A DNA stretch of 64,000 bases from Butyrivibrio hungatei (GTDB lineage Bacteria; Bacillota; Clostridia; Lachnospirales; Lachnospiraceae), in the NCBI RefSeq assembly GCF_900101605.1, contig NZ_FMUR01000010.1, positions 1 to 64,000 on the forward strand. The letters run 5' to 3'. Under the pieces are notes generated by a model that was not told the DNA's origin, ran no database searches, and saw nothing but the letters and a program-made list of their open reading frames with translations. The translations under genes were made by a program, and so were the position numbers. Every line of letters begins with the position of its first letter. Position 1 is the first letter of the stretch. This document shows positions 16,672-25,423 of this stretch, piece by piece.

Positions 16672-18240
16672 ATGTTTAGTTACAAACTTCCTTTTTTGAA
16701 AAAAGAAATAACGATAAAAGAACTCAGCGTCTTTTTTACAGTTTTGTATGTGATCGGAATAGTTCCGATGCTGATCATGGGCTTTTTTGATTATCCGAGT
16801 GCCGATGATTTTTCGATGATGCTCCAGCCGCATCAAAAGTTTGTGCAGACCGGAAATATTTTTGCCGTTATATGGGCAGCGGTGGAAAAGGCGGTATATC
16901 TTACTCTTAATTATGAGGGCTATTTTTTCTCAAGTTTTTTGACTGCAATGGGACCGAATGCGTACGGAGCAAAGTTTTATTTCCTTGTTCCGTTCATAAT
17001 CCTGGGAATGCTCACATTTGGCATTTGTTATTTTTTCAATGCTATTTTTGTCAAGGTTTTTAAGGCCGATAAATATCTTTCGAATACTGCTTCGATGATA
17101 ACGCTTATTATGATGACTCAGTTTATAAGTGCATCAGAGATTAGAGCCGAAGCGTTCTATTGGTACTGCGGTGCTGTAAATTACACTTTTACGTTTGGAA
17201 TGGCATTTTTCTGGTTGGGACTTTTGATCGGATGCGTGTACGAAGACAATGATAAGAAGAAAAAGCAGAGATTCGTATGGGCGTGCATCTGGGGATTCTG
17301 TCTGGGCGGAGCAAATTATATGACTGCTCTTGAACTTGCCATTTGTTCGTTCCTTCTGATAGTTATAAGAGTATTGTCAAAGAAGAATGTTATTACTTTG
17401 CATGATGCGGATGAAAAGATGATCGCGAGTTTTAAGCTTTTGATCGTTCCTGCCGTCTTTAATCTTGTCGGATTTATGTGTTCTTGCTTTGCTCCCGGCA
17501 ATAAGAACAGGGAGGCTGAAATTTCGGAGCATTACGGCGCGGTTAAATCAGTGCTTTTATCGCTATATTCTACTTTTGATGTTATTATAGATAAAATGAT
17601 GAGATGGGAAACTATAGTGTTTCTGCTTATTCTTGTTCCGATTTTTTGGAAGATGGGACAGAACATAAAATATAGATTCAGACATCCGTTTGTATTTACT
17701 GTTTTTGCATACGGAATGATCTCTGCAAATCTTACGGCGCCGCTTTACGGAGTCGGAAATTTTGAGTCGGGAAGAATGAGTGGTCTGGCATGGATGGATT
17801 TTGTGGCATTTGCGGTTCTTACAATCTTTTATGTGACTTTGTGGGCAAGACAGTATCTTGAGGAAAACAAAGGACTTAAGACTGATGATACCTGCGAAAG
17901 ATTTTCAAATTCGTCATCATCACTTATCTTGACTTTGCTTGTTATCTTGGCTTTTGGTTCGGCGCTTTGTGTTATTCCGAGCCCGCATTATTATTCTGCA
18001 ACATCATGTTTATATGAACTTGCAACAGGTAATGCTGCGCGATATGCGGCTGAAAATAAAGAGAGATTCAGAGTATTAAATGATCCATCTGTGGACGTTG
18101 CAGTATTGAGAGAGTTTACAGATGCACCGGATATTTTGTTTTTTGCGGATATAGACGATCCGGGTAACGGTAATTATTGGATAAATCTTAAGATGGCAGA
18201 GTATTACAACAAGAAAGAGATAATACTTGAGAGGAAATGA
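16672..18240 (+). CDS. DUF6056-like polytopic membrane protein
   Basis: The 522-residue protein begins with a short amphipathic region, a first membrane helix, and then the loop DYPSADDFSMMLQPHQ, followed by about ten hydrophobic segments and a short soluble tail. The SADDF motif after helix one parallels PDDW in the protein at 5906-7378, so the two are probably members of one family. Acidic residues in the first outer loop are a feature of GT-C glycosyltransferases, so transfer of a sugar from a polyprenyl donor is a reasonable inference. It lies between the epimerase gene and the FdtA-like gene, 15 bases after the former. Confidence 0.68.
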   Translation: MFSYKLPFLKKEITIKELSVFFTVLYVIGIVPMLIMGFFDYPSADDFSMMLQPHQKFVQTGNIFAVIWAAVEKAVYLTLNYEGYFFSSFLTAMGPNAYGAKFYFLVPFIILGMLTFGICYFFNAIFVKVFKADKYLSNTASMITLIMMTQFISASEIRAEAFYWYCGAVNYTFTFGMAFFWLGLLIGCVYEDNDKKKKQRFVWACIWGFCLGGANYMTALELAICSFLLIVIRVLSKKNVITLHDADEKMIASFKLLIVPAVFNLVGFMCSCFAPGNKNREAEISEHYGAVKSVLLSLYSTFDVIIDKMMRWETIVFLLILVPIFWKMGQNIKYRFRHPFVFTVFAYGMISANLTAPLYGVGNFESGRMSGLAWMDFVAFAVLTIFYVTLWARQYLEENKGLKTDDTCERFSNSSSSLILTLLVILAFGSALCVIPSPHYYSATSCLYELATGNAARYAAENKERFRVLNDPSVDVAVLREFTDAPDILFFADIDDPGNGNYWINLKMAEYYNKKEIILERK

Positions 18241-18241
18241 T

Positions 18242-18661
18242 ATGAGAAGTGACTTTGACGAGAACTATAAAGTTCTTGAATTTAAGGAGTTTGGCGATGA
18301 GAAGGGAAATCTTGTGGTTGCCGAAGGATCGGGATTTGACATTCCTTTTGATATCAGAAGAGTTTTCTATATATACGGATCTGAGAGGGATATCAAGAGA
18401 GGCAATCACGCCAACAGATATACCAGATTTGTGCTTATAAATGTAAGCGGAAGCAGTAAGGTCCTTATCGATGACGGCAAGAAGAGAGAAGTTGTGGCGC
18501 TTGATAAGCCAAGAATGGGACTTTATCTCGGACCTATGGTGTGGAAAGAGATGTATGATTTTTCACCCGATTCGGTTCTTCTTTGTCTTGCAAGCGAACA
18601 TTACATTGAGAGCGAGTACATTCGCGACTATGATGAATTTATAAAAGAAATTAATGGGTAA
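18242..18661 (+). CDS. FdtA/QdtA-like sugar 3,4-ketoisomerase (cupin)
   Basis: Starting from the ATG at 18242 (GAGAGG 7 bases upstream), the protein has 139 residues and a single cupin fold: DIRRVFYIYGS, RGNHANRYTRFVLINVSGS, DKPRMGLYLGPMVWKEMYDFSPDSVLL. FdtA and QdtA convert dTDP-4-keto-6-deoxyglucose to the 3-keto isomer, on the way to Fuc3N or Qui3N. The first active-site His is present (His56), but the second, usually His in RGxHAHK, is Asn58 here. It pairs with the aminotransferase at 19869-21005. No dTDP-glucose synthesis genes are in the window. Confidence 0.8.
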   Translation: MRSDFDENYKVLEFKEFGDEKGNLVVAEGSGFDIPFDIRRVFYIYGSERDIKRGNHANRYTRFVLINVSGSSKVLIDDGKKREVVALDKPRMGLYLGPMVWKEMYDFSPDSVLLCLASEHYIESEYIRDYDEFIKEING

Positions 18662-18669
18662 AAGATATT

Positions 18670-19614
18670 ATGAGTAAACTTTCTATTGTTATTCCGGTTT
18701 ATTACAACTCGGATACACTGGAGCTTTTATATGACGATCTCAAAGAAAAAGTTCTCGGTAAGCTTGAGGAATATGAGATAGTTTTTGTTGACGACGGATC
18801 GGGAGACAATTCCTGGGAAATCATCAACAAGATTGCCGCTATGGACAAAAATGTTGTTGCGACAAAGCTTTCAAGGAACTTTGGTGAGCATGCGGCGCTT
18901 CTTGCGGGACTTTCCGTATGTACCGGTGACTGTGCCGTTACCAAGCAGGCCGATCTTCAGGAAGATTCAACGCTTATCCTTGAGATGTACGAGAGCTGGA
19001 AACGCGGCAATAAGGTAGTTCTGGCTATCAGAGGCTCAAGGGATGAAAATGCCGTTAAGAAGTTTTTTGCAGGCTGCTATTATTGGCTTGTAAGAAAGAC
19101 TATCAACAAAGACATGCCTCAGGGCGGATGCGACTGCTATCTCGTAGACAGACAGGTAATAAAAGTGCTTGAGATGATGGATGAAAAAAATTCATCTCTT
19201 ACACTTCAGGTTATGTGGGTTGGCTTTAAGACAGAGAAAATCTATTTCCACAGAAAAGACAGAGAAGTCGGCAAATCACGCTGGACACTCGGAAAGAAGA
19301 TAAAGCTCGTTGTCGATTCAATGATGAGCTTCTCCTACTTCCCGATAAGATGCATGGCGACGGTAGGATTTGTATTTGCGTTGTTATCGTTGATAGGTAT
19401 CATACTTACCATAAAAGAAAAGCTTACAACAGGAACCCCGATACTTGGATACGCATCTCTTATGAGCGTTGTCCTTTTCGGATTCGGACTTATTTTTATC
19501 ATGCTCTCAATGCTTGGTGAATACATCTGGCGTACACTTGAGGAATCACGTAAACGCCCTCCGTTCATCATCGACGAAGTACACCGCTCACAAGACGATA
19601 AGGGTGAGAAGTGA
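18670..19614 (+). CDS. GT2 glycosyltransferase, polyprenyl-phosphate type (DPM1/GtrB/ArnC-like)
   Basis: The 314-residue protein has a GT-A domain with LSIVIPVYYNSD, the FVDDGSGDNSWE nucleotide site, KLSRNFGEHAALLAG and KQADLQEDSTLI. RKDREVGKSRWTLGKKIKL follows, then two C-terminal membrane helices. This architecture is typical of enzymes that load a sugar onto undecaprenyl phosphate at the cytoplasmic face; GT-C proteins such as those in this locus then use that lipid-linked sugar outside. It is the only gene here that can make such a donor. It is followed by an unusual 254-base gap holding a large palindrome. Confidence 0.87.
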   Translation: MSKLSIVIPVYYNSDTLELLYDDLKEKVLGKLEEYEIVFVDDGSGDNSWEIINKIAAMDKNVVATKLSRNFGEHAALLAGLSVCTGDCAVTKQADLQEDSTLILEMYESWKRGNKVVLAIRGSRDENAVKKFFAGCYYWLVRKTINKDMPQGGCDCYLVDRQVIKVLEMMDEKNSSLTLQVMWVGFKTEKIYFHRKDREVGKSRWTLGKKIKLVVDSMMSFSYFPIRCMATVGFVFALLSLIGIILTIKEKLTTGTPILGYASLMSVVLFGFGLIFIMLSMLGEYIWRTLEESRKRPPFIIDEVHRSQDDKGEK

Positions 19615-19652
19615 TTTTTGCGCATGAAAAAATTAAGAACAAATGGAATGTA

Positions 19653-19849
19653 GTTACTAAGTGAATATGTTGAAACCATATCTATGTAAATATTTGCACG
19701 AGTTGATGATTCCCAAGATGAAATATCAGAAAAAAAGTCGAATGCTTTGAATGACCATGAAATGAGACTTTTTTTCTGATATGAATCTATGGAAATCACA
19801 ACGAGGAAACATTTACATAGATATGGTTTCAACATTGGAACTCAGTAAC
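19653..19849. repeat. 197-nt imperfect palindrome inside the operon
   Basis: The arms 19667-19691 and 19811-19835 are perfect 25-bp reverse complements. They extend outward imperfectly to GTTACT (19653-19658) and AGTAAC (19844-19849). Further inside, 19723-19739 and 19766-19782 are perfect 17-bp reverse complements with seven A or T each, and the parts in between also pair imperfectly. The whole could fold into one stem of about 85 bp with a 26-base loop. It contains no credible gene. It may be a MITE-like element or a structured RNA acting between GT2 and aminotransferase. No clear target duplication was seen. Confidence 0.75.
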
Positions 19850-19868
19850 AGAAAGGCACCACCAACGT

Positions 19869-21005
19869 ATGGAAAAGATAATGCAGGGCCGTATGGACCG
19901 CGGCTATTTCAGATATCAGAAAGAGTATGAAGAGAAGGCTCTCGAGGTTCTTCGCTCGGGATGGTACATACTTGGAAAAGAAGTTGAGAAGTTCGAGGAA
20001 GAGTTTGCTTCATACGTTGGAACAAAGCATTCTGTCGGAGTTGCAAACGGACTTGACGCTCTCTGGCTTGCTTTCAGAGTTCTGGGAATAGGAAAGGGCG
20101 ATGAAGTCATCGTTCAGGGCAATACGTACATAGCAAGTGTAATGGGAATAACAATAAATGACGCTACGCCCGTGTTTGTTGAGCCGGATGAATATTATCA
20201 GATCGATGCAGATAAGATTGAAGAGAAGATAACGGACAAGACTAAGGCTATTCTTGTTGTTCATCTCTACGGTCATGCCGCAAACATGGACAAGATCTGT
20301 GCTATCTGCAAGAAACACAACTTAAAGCTTGTTGAAGACTGTGCACAGTCTCACGGAGCAAAATATAACGGCAAGATGACGGGATCTTTTGGTGACATCG
20401 GATGCTTTTCTTTTTACCCGTCCAAAAATATGGGAGCTTACGGAGATGCAGGCGCGATAACAACTGACGATCCGGAACTTGCGAGACTTGTTAAGATATA
20501 CAGAAATTACGGTAGTGAAAAGCGCTACTATAACATGGTAGTCGGTGCGAATTCAAGACTTGATGAGCTTCAGGCAGGGCTCCTTAGAGTTAAGCTTACT
20601 CATATGGACGAGATAACAAAAGAGAGAGAAGAACTTGCGAACTACTACACTGCGGGAATCGACAATCCCAAGGTGATAAAGCCGTCTGTTTCAGATAATG
20701 CAACCTGCGTGTGGCATCAGTTTGTACTTAGAGTTCCGACGGAAGGTGCCGGAGAAAACGGTAAAGAAGCATCTTCGGAGCGCGACAGATTAAGGCAGTA
20801 TCTTGAGGATAACGGCATAATGACTTTGATACATTATCCGATTCCGCCTCATATGGCACAGGCTTACGAGTACCTTAGTGTGCCCGCCGGAAGTCTCCCG
20901 ATTACCGAGCGTTTTGCAAATGAAGTAATATCGCTTCCGATGTATACGGGACTTACCAAAGACGAGCAGGATAGAGTCATCGCCTGCGTAAATTCCTTTA
21001 AATGA
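19869..21005 (+). CDS. DegT/DnrJ/EryC1 PLP-dependent sugar aminotransferase (FdtB-like)
   Basis: The 378-residue protein has the full DegT pattern: [74 protein letters not shown], and the PLP lysine Lys186 in [15 protein letters not shown]. It also has [24 protein letters not shown] and [15 protein letters not shown] at the end. It transfers an amino group, usually from glutamate, to a keto sugar nucleotide. With the FdtA-like isomerase upstream, a 3-amino-3,6-dideoxyhexose product is the most likely reading. No matching N-acetyltransferase was found next to it. Confidence 0.88.
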   Translation: MEKIMQGRMDRGYFRYQKEYEEKALEVLRSGWYILGKEVEKFEEEFASYVGTKHSVGVANGLDALWLAFRVLGIGKGDEVIVQGNTYIASVMGITINDATPVFVEPDEYYQIDADKIEEKITDKTKAILVVHLYGHAANMDKICAICKKHNLKLVEDCAQSHGAKYNGKMTGSFGDIGCFSFYPSKNMGAYGDAGAITTDDPELARLVKIYRNYGSEKRYYNMVVGANSRLDELQAGLLRVKLTHMDEITKEREELANYYTAGIDNPKVIKPSVSDNATCVWHQFVLRVPTEGAGENGKEASSERDRLRQYLEDNGIMTLIHYPIPPHMAQAYEYLSVPAGSLPITERFANEVISLPMYTGLTKDEQDRVIACVNSFK

Positions 21006-21020
21006 CGGAGTATGAAATAC

Positions 21021-22265
21021 ATGAAGAAAGAACTTGCATTGGACAAATTCATAAGAAACCTTATAGATAAGTATTTATTCGAGATAGCTGTCGGATTGCT
21101 TATTCTTATTTCTGTATTTATAAGGTTTAAACTTGCGCCCAATACAGAGCTTTCTCCGGATTATGATTTTTATTACAGGGAATGGGTTGAGTTTTACAGA
21201 CAAAACGGAATTATCAAGGGCCTTTCAAACGCTCCCGGAGATTACTATGTTCCGTTTAATGTGATCTACGCATTGTCTTCGCTTTTTCCTTGCGAGGCAT
21301 GGGTGCCGCTCTCCATCGTTCCCGGAATATGTGAACTCATATCGGCGTTTTTTATCTACAAGATTTTTTATCTTCTTACGGGAAAAAAGCGCTGCTCTGT
21401 TTTTATCGGTGTCATGACGCTCTACCTGCCCTTCGTTATTTTTGACGGAGCGCTCTGGAAGCAGGTTGATGCGGTATACACATGCTTTTTGGTGATCTCG
21501 ATATATAAGCTTTTAAAGCAGCAATACAGGGCTTCGATTGTCTGGTATTCTGTTGCTTTTGCATTTAAGCTTCAGTCGATACTTTTCCTTCCTCTTTACC
21601 TGATAATCTACATTACAGGCGGATTTAACGGTCCTGCCGATGAGGAAAAAGAACTTTCTGAAAGGTCGGCCTTCAGTATCCTTGAGTTTTTGTGGATTCC
21701 CGTTGTTTATCTTATTGCGGGACTTCCGGAAGTTCTTGCAAAGCATGGGCTTAGGGCGACATATTTTGCATACCTTGAGCAGACGGGTGAACTTGATTCT
21801 GAAGGATACGGAATGGTATCTTTTTTTCCTAATATTTATAACTGGGGGTTCGACGATCACTACAAGCTTCTATCAACGGCTGCTGTAATGGTTCTTGCGG
21901 CAGTGCTTGTTGTTATCGCTGTTTTTTGTTACAGATTCAGGGAAAGGATAGACAGAAATCTCGTTCTTTATCTTGCAATATGGACATCCTGGACTTGCGT
22001 TATCCTTCTTCCCGGAATGCATGAGAGATATGATTATGCGATGCTTATACTTCTTACTCCCTTTGCGATAATGGTGAGAAAGAAGATAATGCCTTTTATG
22101 GTAGTTGCAAATATATGCTCATTGATAGTTTACGGTATTACATTGTTTGGGGCAAAAATAATAGATATTTCCTATATTTCGGTGTTTTACGTTGCTTCAT
22201 ATTTATTTGTTACCGCTGATATCATCGGTCTTTTAAATGGAGGTAATGAGAGAAGTGAAGCTTAA
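21021..22265 (+). CDS. GT-C mannosyltransferase-like membrane protein (Gpi18-like)
   Basis: The protein has 414 residues from the ATG at 21021, which is preferred because GGAG lies only one base before the alternative ATG at 21012. The first outer loop has LSPDYDFYYREWVEFYRQNG, and the middle has FDGALWKQVDAVYTCFLVIS and SVAFAFKLQSILFLPLYLI, a pattern of bacterial Gpi18-like and related GT-C transferases. About ten membrane segments are visible. Transfer of a hexose, possibly mannose since ManA and ManC are in the same locus, from a lipid donor is inferred. The gene overlaps the next one by 20 bases. Confidence 0.72.
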   Translation: MKKELALDKFIRNLIDKYLFEIAVGLLILISVFIRFKLAPNTELSPDYDFYYREWVEFYRQNGIIKGLSNAPGDYYVPFNVIYALSSLFPCEAWVPLSIVPGICELISAFFIYKIFYLLTGKKRCSVFIGVMTLYLPFVIFDGALWKQVDAVYTCFLVISIYKLLKQQYRASIVWYSVAFAFKLQSILFLPLYLIIYITGGFNGPADEEKELSERSAFSILEFLWIPVVYLIAGLPEVLAKHGLRATYFAYLEQTGELDSEGYGMVSFFPNIYNWGFDDHYKLLSTAAVMVLAAVLVVIAVFCYRFRERIDRNLVLYLAIWTSWTCVILLPGMHERYDYAMLILLTPFAIMVRKKIMPFMVVANICSLIVYGITLFGAKIIDISYISVFYVASYLFVTADIIGLLNGGNERSEA

Positions 22266-23796
22266 AAAAGCCTTTAATATGGCAATTTGTGCATGCCTTC
22301 TTATCGGTGCGGTGCTGATTCTTGGATGCAGTATTTTTACAACAATCTATTACAAGATGCATCAGGAGAATGACAAGCTGTACTTTAAAGCAGAGAATAT
22401 CCCGCTTCTTGTTATATCTGTCGGGCTGAGTCTGCTTGTCTTTTATATTTTTAAGAAAAAAGAGATTTTTACAAAAAACAAAAAGCTTATGGCAATCGGG
22501 CTTTTGTTTTGTATTTTGTATTGCCTTACGCTGATATTTTCGATAAAGCCGCTGCCGGTCAATGATTCCGGCCTTCTGGATGCTCACATAAACAGCTTTG
22601 TGAGAGGTGATTATTCTCAGCTTACGGAAAAGGGCGGTTATCTTTATACCTGGCCTTTTCAGCTAGGATATGTGTTTTTCGGCGAGTTTATGACAAAGGT
22701 TTTTGGCTCGGGAAATTATCTGGCGTGGAATCTTGCACAGCTTATATCAATTCTTTTTACAATGTATTTTCTGGATAAGATCTGCATGGAGTGTTTTGAA
22801 GATGCGGAGATATGCGGTATTATGTCGTTTTTATCCATGGGAGCATTGTTTTTTTACAATTATGTGACTTATATTTACGGAGATATTCTCAGCATGGGGC
22901 CGCAGACTTTGGCGCTGTATCTGATGATCAGATATATGAAGACGGGAGAGCAGAGGTACGGACTCGGATCGGGGCTATCGATTGCCATTGGTGTCATGCT
23001 CAAAACCAATTGTGAAATTGCTGTAATTGCACTTATAATGATACTGTTTATTAATGGTATCGGTTCAAAAAGCGATGATGCAAAAGTAAAGTTTAAAAAC
23101 AGAGTGGTCATCGCGATATGTATGCTGATTTTTGTGTTCGGACAAAAGGCATACATAAACAGCCATTACATGAAAGTTACGGGACTTGAAGAAATACCAA
23201 AAGGCAATCCTTCCGCGGCGCATATAGCAATGGGCCTTCAGGAAGACGGCGGCTTGGAACCCGGTTGGTACAACGGATATAATTATCGCGTTTTTTCTGA
23301 AAACGATTATGATACGGAACTTACGAAAAAAGCGGCTACAGCGAAGATCGGGGAGAGGTTGGATCTTTTTGCACACCATCCTTTTTATGCCGCAAGATTT
23401 TTTACAAGGAAATATATAACCCAGTGGGCCGATCCTGTTTGTATATCAACGCAAAATCTTGATTATGTGAGCAGGCATCATGAAATATCGGCTTTGGGAA
23501 ATAGTATTGTATTTGGCGTCGGAAGTACGGTTTTGGCATGGATCATGAATGTTTTTATGACGCTCTGTTATTTGGGCGTAGTGGTATATCTTGCGGGAGT
23601 TCTGAGGAAAAGGCATGTTTCGGACTACGAGATGCTGATGTTACTGTTGATTTTTGGTGGAATGGTATTTCACGAATTTTGGGAAGGGTCCTCGCGCTAT
23701 GCAATGAGATATTACATTTATCAGCTTCCTTTTGCTGCGTGCGGATTAAAGGTGCTACTTGGACTTATTCATGAACATAAACTCAAAAAAATATGA
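22246..23796 (+). CDS. Polytopic membrane protein, GT-C-like, unassigned
   Basis: The protein has about 516 residues. Three possible starts (ATG 22237, ATG 22246, GTG 22255) surround GGAGG at 22239-22243, and the true one is uncertain. Two N-terminal helices precede a loop with PVNDSGLLDAHINSFVRGDYSQL, then about ten further membrane segments. An extracytoplasmic region near residues 315-400 contains AAHIAMGLQEDGGLEPGWYNGYN, much like mannosyl- or glucosyltransferases of the YkoS/YfhO kind in general style. It overlaps both neighbours and so belongs to one operon. The function is inferred only from architecture and context. Confidence 0.65.
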   Translation: MREVKLKKAFNMAICACLLIGAVLILGCSIFTTIYYKMHQENDKLYFKAENIPLLVISVGLSLLVFYIFKKKEIFTKNKKLMAIGLLFCILYCLTLIFSIKPLPVNDSGLLDAHINSFVRGDYSQLTEKGGYLYTWPFQLGYVFFGEFMTKVFGSGNYLAWNLAQLISILFTMYFLDKICMECFEDAEICGIMSFLSMGALFFYNYVTYIYGDILSMGPQTLALYLMIRYMKTGEQRYGLGSGLSIAIGVMLKTNCEIAVIALIMILFINGIGSKSDDAKVKFKNRVVIAICMLIFVFGQKAYINSHYMKVTGLEEIPKGNPSAAHIAMGLQEDGGLEPGWYNGYNYRVFSENDYDTELTKKAATAKIGERLDLFAHHPFYAARFFTRKYITQWADPVCISTQNLDYVSRHHEISALGNSIVFGVGSTVLAWIMNVFMTLCYLGVVVYLAGVLRKRHVSDYEMLMLLLIFGGMVFHEFWEGSSRYAMRYYIYQLPFAACGLKVLLGLIHEHKLKKI

Positions 23797-25396
23797 TACT
23801 CCGGATGAGAGGAGAGACGGGCTGTTTGCATTTATCTGGTGCCTTATTACAGGTGCGGTGATAATGACGATATGCTCAAGATCGTCTTTCCTGTATGCCT
23901 TTAATATATGGGATGATTCCAACAGCTATTTTACCGTCGGAAAGAGTATGCTTAGCGGAATGGTGCCTTACAGGGATCTTTTCGATCAGAAGGGAATCTT
24001 CCAGTACAGTATTTACATGTTGGCTTCTCTTATCTCAAGAACAACGTTTCTTGGGGTGTATATAATTGAGATATTGGCATGTACGATGGCTCTTTTGGCG
24101 GCACTTAGGATTATGCAGGTGTACTTAAGATCGGTTTCTATGCCGTATATTCTTACGCCTCTTTTCGGAATGACGGTTTATACGTCAAGGTGCTTTTACT
24201 GGGGCGGAAGTGCGGAGGAATTTCTTTTCCCTTTTATCATGTGGGGAATGTATATTTCCGTGAAGCACTTTAAGGAAAACTATCCTGAACCTATGAGATA
24301 CAAAAGAGTACTTGCGGGTGGAATACTTGCGGGATTTGTTTTCCACATCAAGTTCAATTCGTTGGGATTTTTCTTTGCATGGATGGCGATGGTGTTTTTT
24401 GCGGACATCATCGGAGCAAAGGCTGTAAAAAAAGCTTTTGTGAGCTGCTTTGTTTTTCTTGGCGGAATGGCGGTGACATTTATACCGGGACTTGTATATT
24501 TCGGACTGAATAATGCAATCGTCGATTGGGGACGCGTATACATCTACGAGAATGTTTTCGGATACTCGAAAAAGCTGTCTTTTGCTGAGAGAATGGCCGT
24601 TATTTACGATAAGATGACGGATCATATTTACGATAATAAATTGGTATATTTGACTATTTTTATAGGTGCGCTATACTTTACTTTGGCTCTTGTATTTTCT
24701 TTTATTCCGGAAGATAAATACAAGATCGTAAAAAGAGATATAGTTGTAATTCCGCTTAAAGTTGTGGAATATGTCAATATAGCCATGCTTTTGGGATTCC
24801 TTATTCTGATCATTTTCATCGGAGGAGTCAGCATAACATATTACCCGTTCCCTATAAATGGTTTTGTGGTGTTCGGATTTGTAGCCATAGGATATTTGAT
24901 CGAAGGTTTGTATCTTAAGTTAAGACGAAGTGGTTTTGAAGACGAACTTACGAGGCAGGCGGGGGCGGTTATGCTTGCGGTACTGCTTGTTGCGGGAATT
25001 ATGGCTTACAATATCTCGCCGAATGTTCCGTATATGAAAATTGCGAAGAACGATCTTTGGCTCTATCATTTCCGTGATTATGTGCTTTCGAGCGGAATAG
25101 AGAATCCGAAGATCATAAATGAGAACGGCTTTGATGCGGGGCTATATACTGTGACGGATACATTGCCGGTATGCTATTATTTTCAGACACAGACTGTAAA
25201 TGAAGAGCATATGCAGAAGGTTCTTGAGGAACAAAAGAGATTCACACATGAAAAGATTGTTGATTTTGTGATATCTGTCAACAGGCCTGCAGAGGGTGTC
25301 GCTGATTACGACCTTGTAATGCAGGAGGATTTTATCGATCCATGGGATCCGGATCAGACGGCTACATACTATCTGTATCAGAAAAAGGCTGAGTGA
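23771..25396 (+). CDS. Polytopic membrane protein, GT39-like
   Basis: The 541-residue frame starts at the ATG inside the end of the previous gene. A TTG at 23759 with AGGTG upstream is an alternative. After the first helix comes AFNIWDDSNSYFTVGKSML, then GMVPYRDLFDQKGIFQYSIY. A D-x-x-D-Q-K-G segment in the first outer loop is typical of GT39/ArnT-like lipid-linked sugar transferases. About eleven membrane segments and a soluble C-terminal domain of about 110 residues follow (VLEEQKRFTHEKIVDFVISV). It probably glycosylates the polysaccharide on the outer face. Donor unknown. Confidence 0.7.
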   Translation: MNINSKKYDTPDERRDGLFAFIWCLITGAVIMTICSRSSFLYAFNIWDDSNSYFTVGKSMLSGMVPYRDLFDQKGIFQYSIYMLASLISRTTFLGVYIIEILACTMALLAALRIMQVYLRSVSMPYILTPLFGMTVYTSRCFYWGGSAEEFLFPFIMWGMYISVKHFKENYPEPMRYKRVLAGGILAGFVFHIKFNSLGFFFAWMAMVFFADIIGAKAVKKAFVSCFVFLGGMAVTFIPGLVYFGLNNAIVDWGRVYIYENVFGYSKKLSFAERMAVIYDKMTDHIYDNKLVYLTIFIGALYFTLALVFSFIPEDKYKIVKRDIVVIPLKVVEYVNIAMLLGFLILIIFIGGVSITYYPFPINGFVVFGFVAIGYLIEGLYLKLRRSGFEDELTRQAGAVMLAVLLVAGIMAYNISPNVPYMKIAKNDLWLYHFRDYVLSSGIENPKIINENGFDAGLYTVTDTLPVCYYFQTQTVNEEHMQKVLEEQKRFTHEKIVDFVISVNRPAEGVADYDLVMQEDFIDPWDPDQTATYYLYQKKAE

Positions 25397-25423
25397 TCGG
25401 CTGAGTAGTAAGGAGATTTTTTG

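Noticed and set aside
19335..19835. Minus-strand open frame spanning the end of the GT2 gene and the palindrome
   Set aside because: Half of it is antisense to a clear GT2 gene and the rest is formed by the palindrome arms; no domain and no ribosome binding site.
22812..23015. Short plus-strand frames inside the membrane-protein genes
   Set aside because: They are out-of-frame readings of well-supported genes with no start signals of their own.
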